Positions 1 to 6,201 are shown, numbered from the stretch's first letter. The stretch is 7,829 nucleotides of DNA from Coriobacteriaceae bacterium (GCA_012515495.1 JAAYYH010000056.1:1-7829); one strand, 5' to 3'. Notes: generated by a model from the sequence alone, not told the origin. A program made the numbers and translations.

Positions 1-338
1 ACACGCCCGATATCGTCACCTTCACTGGTCTTGATAGGCATACCCTCCAAGATCAGACAGCTTTCCCAATCCAATCCCAGCCTCTTACAAGCTGGTTCAT
101 CCCATGAATCACGATCGATAGCAGCGACAATCCTGCCATCCACCACGCGAAACGCGTCATAGGCTAAAAACACGTCATCGCGCTTGAACATGAAGAGGAG
201 GTCTGGTCGGCTAATCAGATAGCCAACCAGACTGAAATCATCTGGGTTGAAAATAGCGCGTTGGATCTTGCCGATCTTTCGCGTGCCATACTTACCACCC
301 AGCACACGCGCGCCGCGCATCTCTTTTGTGTTGCGCAT
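1..338 (-). CDS. PRC-barrel domain protein (C-terminus cut by window edge)
   Basis: This is a partial gene: 112 codons are visible and the frame is open at the left edge. The product begins MRNTKEMRGARVLGGKYG. The stretch from about residue 9 to 75 (ARVLGGKYGTRKIGKI, then NPDDFSLVGYLISRPDLLF) has the pattern of a PRC-barrel, a small beta-barrel found in RimM, photosynthetic reaction-centre H subunit and many stress proteins. A second barrel seems to start near residue 98 (GMPIKTSEGDDIGRV), as in two-PRC-domain proteins. The ATG at 336-338 was chosen because AGGA (complement of 347-350) lies 8 nt upstream. The start is 17 bp after the stop of the YtxH-like gene, so the two are almost certainly co-transcribed. 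No enzyme function can be assigned; the role is probably protein or membrane binding. Confidence 0.8.
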   Translation of the reverse strand, partial: MRNTKEMRGARVLGGKYGTRKIGKIQRAIFNPDDFSLVGYLISRPDLLFMFKRDDVFLAYDAFRVVDGRIVAAIDRDSWDEPACKRLGLDWESCLILEGMPIKTSEGDDIGR

Positions 339-355
339 TGAGACTATCCTATGTC

Positions 356-967
356 CTATTGTTCTTTGGTTGGATCAGATACTGCCTCGGCATATGCAGT
401 GGCGGCATCTTCTGCCAGTTCAGCTGCCTCAACAACACCTTCAACAGCAGAATCAGCAGCTTCAGCAACAGCTTCAGCAGCTTCTTGAACCTTTTGTGTC
501 GCTTCGTCAACGACATCTTCGGTAACTTCTGAGGGTGCCGTAACGTCTGCTCTCTCATCATCAAATCTGCTCTTGAATTTCTCAGCTGCAGCGTCCAGTT
601 GCCCTTGAACGACATCAACGGCCTGAGTGATCATCTCGGCAGCCGCCGGTACTTTCTCACTGATGGCATCGTGTGCTGCCGCAGCGTTCTTCACTACCTG
701 ATCGGCTATCAGAGAGCGGGCAGCGTTGATCTTGTCGCGCAGCTCATCGTTTGTCTTATCGATTGTCGGTTGGAAACCGGCAATGCCCTCTTGGACCTTG
801 TCCACTCCTTGAGTGCAGAGGAGCTGTCCTTCTCCCCAAACCTCATCAACCTTATCAGCAATCAAAGCCCGCGACTCTACTCCAGAACGTGGGGCATATA
901 ATACTCCCAGCACAGCCCCTGCGAGACCACCAAGCACGAATGAACCAATCGCAAAACCTCTGCCCAT
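356..967 (-). CDS. YtxH-like membrane-anchored helical protein
   Basis: The product is 203 aa. Residues about 4-23 form one glycine-rich transmembrane segment (FAIGSFVLGGLAGAVLGVLY), followed at once by APRSG. This pairing, a TM helix then LYAP-x-SG, is the hallmark of YtxH proteins, known in Firmicutes as general stress proteins. The rest is highly charged, Ala/Glu/Val/Asp-rich and predicted helical. The last 60 residues are a low-complexity run of EAAEAVAEAA-like units, reminiscent of LEA or apolipoprotein helices. An ATG at residue 1 (965-967) was preferred to a more upstream in-frame start at 1018 because GGGAGGA (complement of 973-979) sits 5 nt upstream and the upstream extension overlaps a leader hairpin. 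The molecular function is unknown; envelope stress or desiccation protection is inferred from family and composition. Confidence 0.82.
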   Translation of the reverse strand: MGRGFAIGSFVLGGLAGAVLGVLYAPRSGVESRALIADKVDEVWGEGQLLCTQGVDKVQEGIAGFQPTIDKTNDELRDKINAARSLIADQVVKNAAAAHDAISEKVPAAAEMITQAVDVVQGQLDAAAEKFKSRFDDERADVTAPSEVTEDVVDEATQKVQEAAEAVAEAADSAVEGVVEAAELAEDAATAYAEAVSDPTKEQ

Positions 968-972
968 GATAG

Positions 973-979
973 TCCTCCC
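973..979 (-). promoter_or_regulatory. Shine-Dalgarno site of the YtxH-like gene
   Basis: Read on the minus strand this is GGGAGGA, 5 nt before the ATG at 965-967. It decides the start in favour of 967 over the in-frame start 51 nt upstream. Confidence 0.7.
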
Positions 980-991
980 AACTCTATTCCA

Positions 992-1026
992 TTCCCACTC
1001 CAGGCCTAGCTGGATCAATGTGGGAA
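992..1026. repeat. Dyad / potential stem-loop in the leader of the YtxH gene
   Basis: An interrupted inverted repeat: ttcccac (992-998) pairs with gtgggaa (1020-1026), and inside it ccag (1000-1003) pairs with ctgg (1010-1013) around the loop gcctag. The two stems are separated by 1 nt on one side and 6 nt on the other. On the YtxH transcript it would end about 12 nt before the Shine-Dalgarno site. It could be a regulatory RNA hairpin or a dyad operator. It has no U-tract and so is not a normal intrinsic terminator. The pairing is seen directly; the role is inference. Confidence 0.5.
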
Positions 1027-1044
1027 CCTGCCAACAACAGCCTT

Positions 1045-1050
1045 ATTGTA
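1045..1050 (-). promoter_or_regulatory. Possible -10 element for the YtxH/PRC operon
   Basis: Minus-strand TACAAT matches the sigma-70 -10 consensus at 5 of 6 positions and would give a leader of about 70 nt containing the 992-1026 dyad. No good -35 lies at 16-18 nt. A second candidate is the extended -10 TGCTATAAA on the minus strand at 1113-1121, also without a proper -35. I cannot choose between them. Confidence 0.25.
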
Positions 1051-1177
1051 ACGCTTACTTATCATTGCACAGGCAGGAACATAACTGCAAGTATGGTAGA
1101 GTATTCCTTTGCTTTATAGCACATGTCTTGGTCAATGGCCTCAAGTCTGCCCGAGTCACTGGAGGATCCTGCTCGTC

Positions 1178-2365
1178 ATGCAGAACATCAACATCCGCAA
1201 GCTCATCATCGGTATGATCATTGTCCTTGCGCTGATCATCGTCTTACTACGTGGTGATCAATTCCTCGAACTTGTAGCCACCATACAAAAAGGAGCGATA
1301 ATCCCTGTGATTATCGCTATAGTCAGCCAATTGGGTAAATATATGGCTCAGGCTTTCGCCTTCGCAGCAGCTTTTAAGACCGTTGGGGAGCCAACCAGAC
1401 CTCGAGATACACTGCCTTTGGTTTTTGGGACATTCTTCATGAATACCATCGCTCCCTCATTGAACACTGCGGGCACGATGCTGATCATCGATGATTCCCG
1501 CTGTCGTGGCATCCCGGCAGGAAGAGCGACAAGTGCCGCGCTATTGATGCAAATGTCCATCGAAAGTGGCTTTCTTACCATCATGATCGTCGGTTTCATC
1601 GTGTTGCAATTTGCGGGTCACCTTGATCCCATCTGGTTCTTAGTTGGATTGTTCGTCGTTTTTTTGGTGGGAGCCATGGCCACCATCATGATTATCGGTC
1701 GCAAAAGCCCTGAGGTGATGATCGGCTTCCTCCGTCCGATTGAGAATCTGGTCAATCGCATTTCCCAACGCTTCCGTAAGGGTAAGGCAATCGAACCCTG
1801 GGTCGACTCTGTGGTGGAATCGTTTGGCGAAGCTGCAGGACAGATTGCAAAGAACCCAAAGAAGGCAGTGTTGGTTTTCCTGTTCTCAATCTTAGCAAGC
1901 ACGTGTGAGCTTATCTGCTTTTGCCTGGTAGGAGTTGCATTTGGCCTCAGCATTCCCAGCGCATTGGTTGGCGGTTATGTAGTAGCGACCTTATTCGCGA
2001 TGATCTCCATTACCCCTCAGGGTGTTGGTGTAGTTGAGGTCGCGGTCATCGCCTTACTGGCTGCTTATGGAGTAAACACAGCGACGGCGACGGCAATCGC
2101 CCTGACGTATCGGGGATTGGTATTCTGGATGCCTTTTGTCATCGGAGCTTTGTTCATCCGTCGCACCAGGAGCTTCTCGCAGACACCTGAGGAAAGAAGC
2201 AGACAGCTACGAGCCAGCCGAAAAGCCAAGGGCTTACCAAGTAAGAGCGCTTCCTCACATCACTATGGATCGGAATCCTCAAACGAGTCCCTGAGTGAAT
2301 CCGAATGCGCACGCATGAACGACCCCGCAAAAGAATCGTCACAGGGATCAGCACGGGAAGAGTAA
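1178..2365 (+). CDS. Lysylphosphatidylglycerol synthase TM-region (flippase-type) membrane protein
   Basis: The product is 395 aa and strongly hydrophobic, with about eight membrane helices (clusters near residues 8-25, 42-65, 80-100, 125-150, 155-175, 235-260, 265-290 and 295-330). The block ITPQGVGVVEVAVIALL, followed by an ALTYRGLVFWMPFVIG block, is the signature of the LPG_synthase_TM / UPF0104 family. The earlier NTIAPSLNTAG is its usual second conserved site. In MprF this domain flips lysyl-phosphatidylglycerol; here the soluble aminoacyltransferase domain is absent, so the substrate is unknown. The last 60 residues form a hydrophilic Ser/Glu/Arg-rich tail, probably cytoplasmic. The ATG at 1178 was chosen because the hydrophobic protein starts there and GGAGG lies at 1161-1165, although the 12-nt spacing is long. 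An in-frame start at 1109 has no such support. It is a single gene, divergent from YtxH and convergent with ddl. Confidence 0.82.
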   Translation: MQNINIRKLIIGMIIVLALIIVLLRGDQFLELVATIQKGAIIPVIIAIVSQLGKYMAQAFAFAAAFKTVGEPTRPRDTLPLVFGTFFMNTIAPSLNTAGTMLIIDDSRCRGIPAGRATSAALLMQMSIESGFLTIMIVGFIVLQFAGHLDPIWFLVGLFVVFLVGAMATIMIIGRKSPEVMIGFLRPIENLVNRISQRFRKGKAIEPWVDSVVESFGEAAGQIAKNPKKAVLVFLFSILASTCELICFCLVGVAFGLSIPSALVGGYVVATLFAMISITPQGVGVVEVAVIALLAAYGVNTATATAIALTYRGLVFWMPFVIGALFIRRTRSFSQTPEERSRQLRASRKAKGLPSKSASSHHYGSESSNESLSESECARMNDPAKESSQGSAREE

Positions 2366-2415
2366 TCCACTCAATCTATTGATTGGCAAAGACGCACGCA
2401 AGTAAGCGTGCCGCA
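2366..2415. terminator. Convergent intergenic hairpins, weak terminator candidates
   Basis: Between two converging genes lie two small inverted repeats: caatc/gattg (2372-2376 and 2381-2385, loop tatt) and the GC-rich perfect 6-bp stem gcacgc/gcgtgc (2394-2399 and 2406-2411, loop of 6 nt). On the minus strand the second begins 4 nt after the ddl stop and is followed by GTCTTTG, a poor T-tract. Position and structure fit a bidirectional termination region, but neither is a textbook terminator. Confidence 0.3.
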
Positions 2416-3411
2416 TCAACCGCGTTTGACAGCGACCTCAAGCAATTCCTCCAAGAGCTCAGCAAACTCAATACCCGCTGCATTACAAGCCATCGGGAAC
2501 AGCGACTGCTCCGTCATTCCCGGGGAGACATTTACCTCCAACACTCGTGGTTCCTGTCCGTCCCAGATTAGGTCGACGCGACTCAGGTCACGACAATTGT
2601 GGCTACGATGGACTTCCAGTGCGGCCTGTTCAATGCGTTCGAGTATCCGATCAACCTCAGTATCGTCAGTTGAGAGTGAAGTTCTCCTTGGTGGCGAGCA
2701 GTAATCGACCCGATCAGATTCCAGGCGGACCTTGGTGCTGAAGAAGCCATCCTTCGGACAGATCTCAATCGCAGGAAGTGCTTTAGCCTCCTCGCCAGTG
2801 CCAACCACGCAAACCGCAAGCTCAACACCCTGTACCCAACTTTCGATCAGTACCTCATCATCGAAAGACAGGGCTTCCAGTATCGCTGGAGCTAAGCCTT
2901 CATAATCCTCAACCTTGGTGATACCCATCGCCGATCCACCTGACGCCGGTTTCACCGCCAGAGGAAATCCACCTTCGATCCGTTTTTCAACCAAGTCGAG
3001 AGCTGCTGCCGCGCCTAAATCCTTGAACGCGATAGCCGGCAAGCAGATCCCATCAGGCCAGCTGGCATATTCAGGTGCACCCGCTGCTCGATGGGAGGTG
3101 ATCACGAACGGCAATATGCTCTTGTTCCACGTGAAGCGACAGACAGCGGATGTCGAACCTACATAGGGTATGTTCAAAAACTCCAATAATGACTGGATTG
3201 TGCTATCTTCTCCATGCTTACCATGCAACGCGATATAAGCGACATCTGGTTGTTCCTTACGTAGGATGTCAACGAGAGAGACAGTGGTGTCAAGTGGCAA
3301 CACCTCATGACCCTTGGATTCAAGCGTTCGCAGCACATTTCGGCCACTCGCTAACGAGAAATCACGTTCGAATGAGCTACCACCCATCAGGACTGCTACT
3401 TTATACGGCAT
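2416..3411 (-). CDS. ddl: D-alanine--D-alanine ligase
   Basis: This ATP-grasp enzyme joins two D-alanines for the peptidoglycan stem peptide, in the cytoplasm. The product is 331 aa, near the usual 300-370. N-terminal domain: VLMGGSSFERDFSL, with Glu15, and ALHGKHGED, with His63 and Glu68, match the D-Ala site of DdlB. ATP-binding lysines are Lys97 and Lys154 (VKPASGGSAMG). Arg278 and Asp280 (SRVDLIW), Glu292 and Asn294 (LEVNVSPGMTEQSL) and Ser303 provide the metal and substrate residues. The omega loop (about 222-240) is unusual: FFSTKVRLES replaces the common Y-D-Y-E-A-K-Y. The lysine (227) is kept, but valine stands where the family usually has tyrosine. VanA-type loop residues are not seen either. 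The ATG at 3409-3411 was chosen over one at 3453 because GGAG lies 6 nt upstream and homology starts there. It is the last gene of the minus-strand cluster, 96 bp after the aminotransferase. Confidence 0.9.
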   Translation of the reverse strand: MPYKVAVLMGGSSFERDFSLASGRNVLRTLESKGHEVLPLDTTVSLVDILRKEQPDVAYIALHGKHGEDSTIQSLLEFLNIPYVGSTSAVCRFTWNKSILPFVITSHRAAGAPEYASWPDGICLPAIAFKDLGAAAALDLVEKRIEGGFPLAVKPASGGSAMGITKVEDYEGLAPAILEALSFDDEVLIESWVQGVELAVCVVGTGEEAKALPAIEICPKDGFFSTKVRLESDRVDYCSPPRRTSLSTDDTEVDRILERIEQAALEVHRSHNCRDLSRVDLIWDGQEPRVLEVNVSPGMTEQSLFPMACNAAGIEFAELLEELLEVAVKRG

Positions 3412-3417
3412 TTGTAA

Positions 3418-3421
3418 CTCC
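3418..3421 (-). promoter_or_regulatory. Shine-Dalgarno site that decides the ddl start
   Basis: Minus-strand GGAG, 6 nt before the ATG at 3409-3411. The longer frame beginning at 3453 adds 14 residues that do not look like the family, so 3411 is the preferred start. Confidence 0.6.
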
Positions 3422-3507
3422 AATCCAGTTATGGTGAGACCTGCCTCATGCACCCACTCTGCGGCTATCTCAATCTACAACAGGCGTAGACTGATGTAAC
3501 GATCTTC

Positions 3508-4764
3508 CTACAATGCCCCCGCATTGATGAATGCGCGGTATAGAGCCATGCGCTCCTCGATTACCATGGAGAGACGTCGTATCGCTTCACGTAGCTTCTC
3601 TGGCTCCTCATAGCAGAATGCGATACGCATCGCGTTGCGCCCTTTTCCGCTACCGGCTGGATAACAGCCGTCTCCAGGAACAAAGATCACGCCATTCTCC
3701 AAAGCTACACTGAGCATCTGAACCGTATCCACATATTCTGGTAAGGTAACCCAGACAAAGAAACCTCCACAAGGATGAGTCCATCTCGCTTCTGGAGGGA
3801 AGAACTCCTCCAGGGCGGCGAGCATGGCGTCACGGCGCTCCCAGTACTTGACATTGATATTCGCCAGAGTCTCTTTCCATGGGGTGTCATTGAAGTAGTG
3901 CTCAACGATCACCTGATTGAGAGCGGATCCGCACAGGTCGGTCCCCTGCTTGACCATCTTGATCTTCTGCAGTATCGGGTGTGGCGCTATTATCCAACCG
4001 GTCCTGAGTCCAGGCGCGAAGACCTTTGAGACAGTGCCGAGATAGATGACATCATCATCCATTGCGCGTAGACAAGGCTCAGGTTCTCCCTCGAAGCGTA
4101 GACGACCGTATGGGTCATCCTCAATCACCAGAACCTCGTATTCGTGCGCAAGCTCCAGTAGGCGCTTACGACGCTCAAGGCTCATGGTCACGCCGCCAGG
4201 ATTCTGGAAGGTTGGTATGGTATAGATGAACTTAACGGTACGCTTGCCCAGTTTCTTGAGCTCAGCCTCCAGCAGATCCATGCGCATACCCTCATCATCG
4301 AACTCAATGGTATGAACATCGGGTTGATAGGCCGAAAACGCCTGAAGAGCTCCCAGATATGTGGGGCCTTCTGTAATGACAACATCACCAACATCGATGA
4401 ATGTCTTACCGAGTAGATCCAGTGCCTGCTGAGCCCCAGTGGTCACTATCAGATCTTCAGGTTTGATATGGATGTCGCTGTCTTCCATCAGACGGCAGAT
4501 AACCGCTTTTGTCTGCTCGCGCCCGGTTGTGTCACCGTACTGAAGCCCAGAGACGCCTTCTTTCTTTACTGCATTCGCGGCGACTTCACTGACCTTATCC
4601 AAAGGTAACCGCGCAATATCCGGCATTCCACCGGAGAGGGATATGATGTCAGACCGAGAGGCTGCCGCAAACAGATCACGCACCGCGCTGGTACGCATCG
4701 TCTCAACTCTCGAAGCATAGATATCAGCCCAGTCATCGAATTGAATCAGTCCGGAGGTTACCAT
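3508..4764 (-). CDS. PLP-dependent aminotransferase, class I/II (LysN/MocR-like)
   Basis: The product is 418 aa, full length for fold-type I aminotransferases, and moves an amino group between an amino acid and a 2-oxoacid in the cytosol. Visible landmarks in order: SLSGGMPD (43-50), LQYGDTTG (74-81), TGAQQALDLL (109-118, cofactor phosphate region), TIPTFQNPGG with Asn188, EDDPYG with Asp217 and Tyr219, GTVSKVFAPGLRTGW with the Schiff-base Lys247, and NAMRIAF with the carboxylate-binding Arg380. This pattern fits the 2-aminoadipate / aromatic / multi-substrate group (LysN, MocR C-terminal domain), without a GntR DNA-binding domain. The substrate cannot be told from the sequence; a D-amino-acid transaminase of the Dat type is unlikely, since that has another fold. 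The ATG at 4762-4764 has a strong GAGGGAG 6 nt upstream. It lies 65 bp after the CphA-N-like gene and 96 bp before ddl, so co-transcription is likely but not certain. Confidence 0.88.
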   Translation of the reverse strand: MVTSGLIQFDDWADIYASRVETMRTSAVRDLFAAASRSDIISLSGGMPDIARLPLDKVSEVAANAVKKEGVSGLQYGDTTGREQTKAVICRLMEDSDIHIKPEDLIVTTGAQQALDLLGKTFIDVGDVVITEGPTYLGALQAFSAYQPDVHTIEFDDEGMRMDLLEAELKKLGKRTVKFIYTIPTFQNPGGVTMSLERRKRLLELAHEYEVLVIEDDPYGRLRFEGEPEPCLRAMDDDVIYLGTVSKVFAPGLRTGWIIAPHPILQKIKMVKQGTDLCGSALNQVIVEHYFNDTPWKETLANINVKYWERRDAMLAALEEFFPPEARWTHPCGGFFVWVTLPEYVDTVQMLSVALENGVIFVPGDGCYPAGSGKGRNAMRIAFCYEEPEKLREAIRRLSMVIEERMALYRAFINAGAL

Positions 4765-4811
4765 TGATCACTCCCTCTGCTTGAACAGTATCCGCATACA
4801 TTACTCCACTT

Positions 4812-4840
4812 ATTATAGATTTAAAGCATTCAGATGTTTC
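4812..4840 (-). promoter_or_regulatory. Possible internal promoter before the aminotransferase
   Basis: The minus strand has a perfect TATAAT at 4817-4812. At a 17-nt spacing the -35 position reads GAAACA (3 of 6 consensus, the ACA half). It would start transcription near 4805, in front of the aminotransferase and ddl. The AT-rich stretch and perfect -10 are seen; the promoter is inference. Confidence 0.35.
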
Positions 4841-5393
4841 TCTGCGCTTCCAAATCCTGCAAGATGGCCATAATGCGTGGTGAGGGGTGATGTTCTGGCG
4901 ACGGAACAGTACTTCGGTCTGCTATCGCTGTGATTTCTATTGACATAGCTTCGTCTTCGAAAGAGACTTCACTGGATACTTGGTTGATCAGATTGACGGC
5001 TGCCAGTAACGCAGCCTTGGTTACCTTGGCATCTTGATAGGACACCCTGATGCGCATCAGGTTCCTGCTCTTATCCAGCCAGACAGTGTTGCCGGCAAAG
5101 CCAACTTCCTCGGCTGAATAGGTTTTCACCAGAAGATCGATTGCCACATGCTCTGCGAGATGAGGCAAGGAGGATTCTCTCATCTTGTCGCGGAAGACAC
5201 CAACACCACCACTGGCACAAGCATGATAAGGGAGTGTTGGTAACAACGTAATCAACACATTCAGCGAGCTGTCCGAGACACAGATACTATCCGAACGAAC
5301 GACAACATCACACTGAACGGACGTTTTTCCAATATCCAATGCTTCAATGATAAGCGGTGGATGTCTGTGAACGGCCTGTGTCACTTCAGGCAA
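4830..5393 (-). CDS. Free-standing cyanophycin-synthetase N-domain-like protein with HxxEH motif
   Basis: The product is 187 aa from a TTG at 5391-5393. The core matches, from memory, the N-terminal domain of cyanophycin synthetase CphA. LPTLPYHACASGGVGVF (51-67) corresponds to LPSLVEH-C-S...GGF. HLAEHVAIDLL (78-88) corresponds to HIVEHIALELQ. VGFAGNT (97-103) corresponds to VGFGRTR, followed by the V-x-Y strand and an Ala-rich helix (about 116-137). In CphA this domain holds the growing polymer and, in some enzymes, carries a metallopeptidase-like site that makes primers. The H-x-x-E-H there is kept here as His78, Glu81 and His82. Neither the ATP-grasp nor the Mur-ligase-like domain of CphA (about 850-900 aa in all) is present. 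The start is uncertain: no Shine-Dalgarno is visible before TTG 5393 or GTG 5384, and the frame is continuous with the preceding gene apart from its stop, 24 bp away. Translational coupling is the simplest reading. The true substrate is unknown. Confidence 0.7.
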   Translation of the reverse strand: MPEVTQAVHRHPPLIIEALDIGKTSVQCDVVVRSDSICVSDSSLNVLITLLPTLPYHACASGGVGVFRDKMRESSLPHLAEHVAIDLLVKTYSAEEVGFAGNTVWLDKSRNLMRIRVSYQDAKVTKAALLAAVNLINQVSSEVSFEDEAMSIEITAIADRSTVPSPEHHPSPRIMAILQDLEAQRNI

Positions 5394-5417
5394 CGCTGTC
5401 TGCGACGTATCGGAGTA

Positions 5418-6062
5418 TCAGCCGACGATGCGCCAGCTGACCGTGCGGACGCCCCAATCATTGACAGTTGAAAAACCGAAGGCCTTCCATACTCCAGGCT
5501 GCAGATCTAAAGCTCGGCCATAGCGCAGAAAACCACCGGTGTCGTTAACTACAGCTGTTACCACGATGTCACCATAAGCGATTTCCACAGTCGATCCCAG
5601 CAGATAAGCCCATTCTGCCGGCACAGCGACACCCATACTGGAGTCGGTGAGGATTGAGCCATTTGCTGTATATGAATCTACCCCAAAATCTCCAAGGCTG
5701 TAAGCCGATGCTTTTCCAGTAGACCACCCTCCGGAGGCTGAGGAAGATTGGCCAGCAGAAGTACTGCCCGCTGTTGGAGCCGCAGGATCAGGCTTAGGTA
5801 CGGCAACTTCTCTTTCGATTGGGGTTGTGATCAGCTCTGAAGTTTGAGTCTCTTCTGAAGAAGTGATTACCAGTTTCGTTTGGATATCCGCTGGACTGTC
5901 TGAAGCGATGCTCTGGATACGCCCGACACCTAATACCTTCGAGTTGCTGGATACGAATGCACCCAAAGCAACTGAGGATGTTCCAAGGACAAACAGAATC
6001 ACCAGCAACGCCAAAACAGCAGAGCGTGTCCTGTTTCCCCATTTTGCACGACTTGAATCCAC
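5418..6062 (-). CDS. Membrane-anchored RlpA-like double-psi beta-barrel protein
   Basis: About 214 aa. One membrane segment (about residues 14-36, SAVLALLVILFVLGTSSVAL) follows a short basic N-terminus, so the bulk should be outside the membrane. A low-complexity Pro/Ser/Thr/Gly linker (about 85-112) leads to a C-terminal domain of about 100 residues: GKASAYS, SYTANGSI, VAVPAEWAYLLGSTVEI, VVNDTGGF and GRALDLQPGVWKAFG. The TANG, VNDTGGF and R-x-x-DL blocks are those of RlpA / 3D double-psi beta-barrels, which act on or bind peptidoglycan; in lytic members the Asp residues matter, and both are present (about D174 and D186). The start is ambiguous: a GTG at 6060-6062 has GGAG 6 nt upstream, the spacing used by the neighbours, whereas ATG 6074, ATG 6068 and TTG 6086 lack good sites. 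It is the first gene of the minus-strand cluster. Confidence 0.75.
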   Translation of the reverse strand: MDSSRAKWGNRTRSAVLALLVILFVLGTSSVALGAFVSSNSKVLGVGRIQSIASDSPADIQTKLVITSSEETQTSELITTPIEREVAVPKPDPAAPTAGSTSAGQSSSASGGWSTGKASAYSLGDFGVDSYTANGSILTDSSMGVAVPAEWAYLLGSTVEIAYGDIVVTAVVNDTGGFLRYGRALDLQPGVWKAFGFSTVNDWGVRTVSWRIVG

Positions 6063-6068
6063 TACCAT

Positions 6069-6072
6069 CTCC
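6069..6072 (-). promoter_or_regulatory. Shine-Dalgarno site favouring a GTG start for the beta-barrel gene
   Basis: Minus-strand GGAG, 6 nt before GTG at 6060-6062. It overlaps two in-frame ATG codons (6074 and 6068) that themselves lack spaced ribosome binding sites. Confidence 0.4.
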
Positions 6073-6133
6073 ATAACTTGAATCAATGCACAGACCAGAT
6101 GCAGACGCAGTTGCCTGCAAGACAGCGGATGGG

Positions 6134-6161
6134 TTTAGAGTGGATTTATACTGTCGGTCAA
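6134..6161 (-). promoter_or_regulatory. Candidate sigma-70 promoter of the beta-barrel/CphA-N/aminotransferase/ddl cluster
   Basis: On the minus strand TTGACC (6161-6156, 5 of 6 consensus) is followed after 16 nt by TCTAAA (6139-6134, 4 of 6). Transcription would begin near 6127, leaving a leader of about 65 nt before GTG 6062. It is the best promoter-like pair in the window and sits in the only large gap upstream of the cluster. Confidence 0.45.
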
Positions 6162-6201
6162 CCTTGTTGAGAGTGTATATGTCTCTCCTGCAAGGTGAAA
6201 T

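Noticed and set aside
247..525. Plus-strand frame with a Gln-rich run opposite the YtxH gene
   Set aside because: It is the antisense image of the Ala/Glu repeats; it has no ribosome binding site or domain and overlaps two well-supported minus-strand genes.
968..1018. Upstream extension of the YtxH-like protein to a start at 1018
   Set aside because: The extra 17 residues are not family-like, run through the leader dyad and the Shine-Dalgarno site, and have no ribosome binding site of their own.
1109..1177. Upstream extension of the membrane protein to a start at 1109
   Set aside because: The first 23 residues have no membrane-protein character and the GGAGG at 1161-1165 lies inside them.
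3474..3490. Inverted repeat tctac/gtaga as a terminator after the aminotransferase
   Set aside because: The stem has only 5 pairs, the loop is 7 nt and there is no T-tract.
4830..5393. Reading the CphA-N-like gene plus the Ddl ATP-grasp as a split cyanophycin synthetase
   Set aside because: The downstream ligase has full Ddl motifs, including its own N-terminal domain with Glu15 and His63, and no Mur-ligase-like domain follows.
5794..6120. Minus-strand frame overlapping the start of the beta-barrel gene (starts MQATASASG)
   Set aside because: It is out of frame with the recognisable beta-barrel domain, has no domain of its own, and its composition looks like a shifted reading of the real gene.
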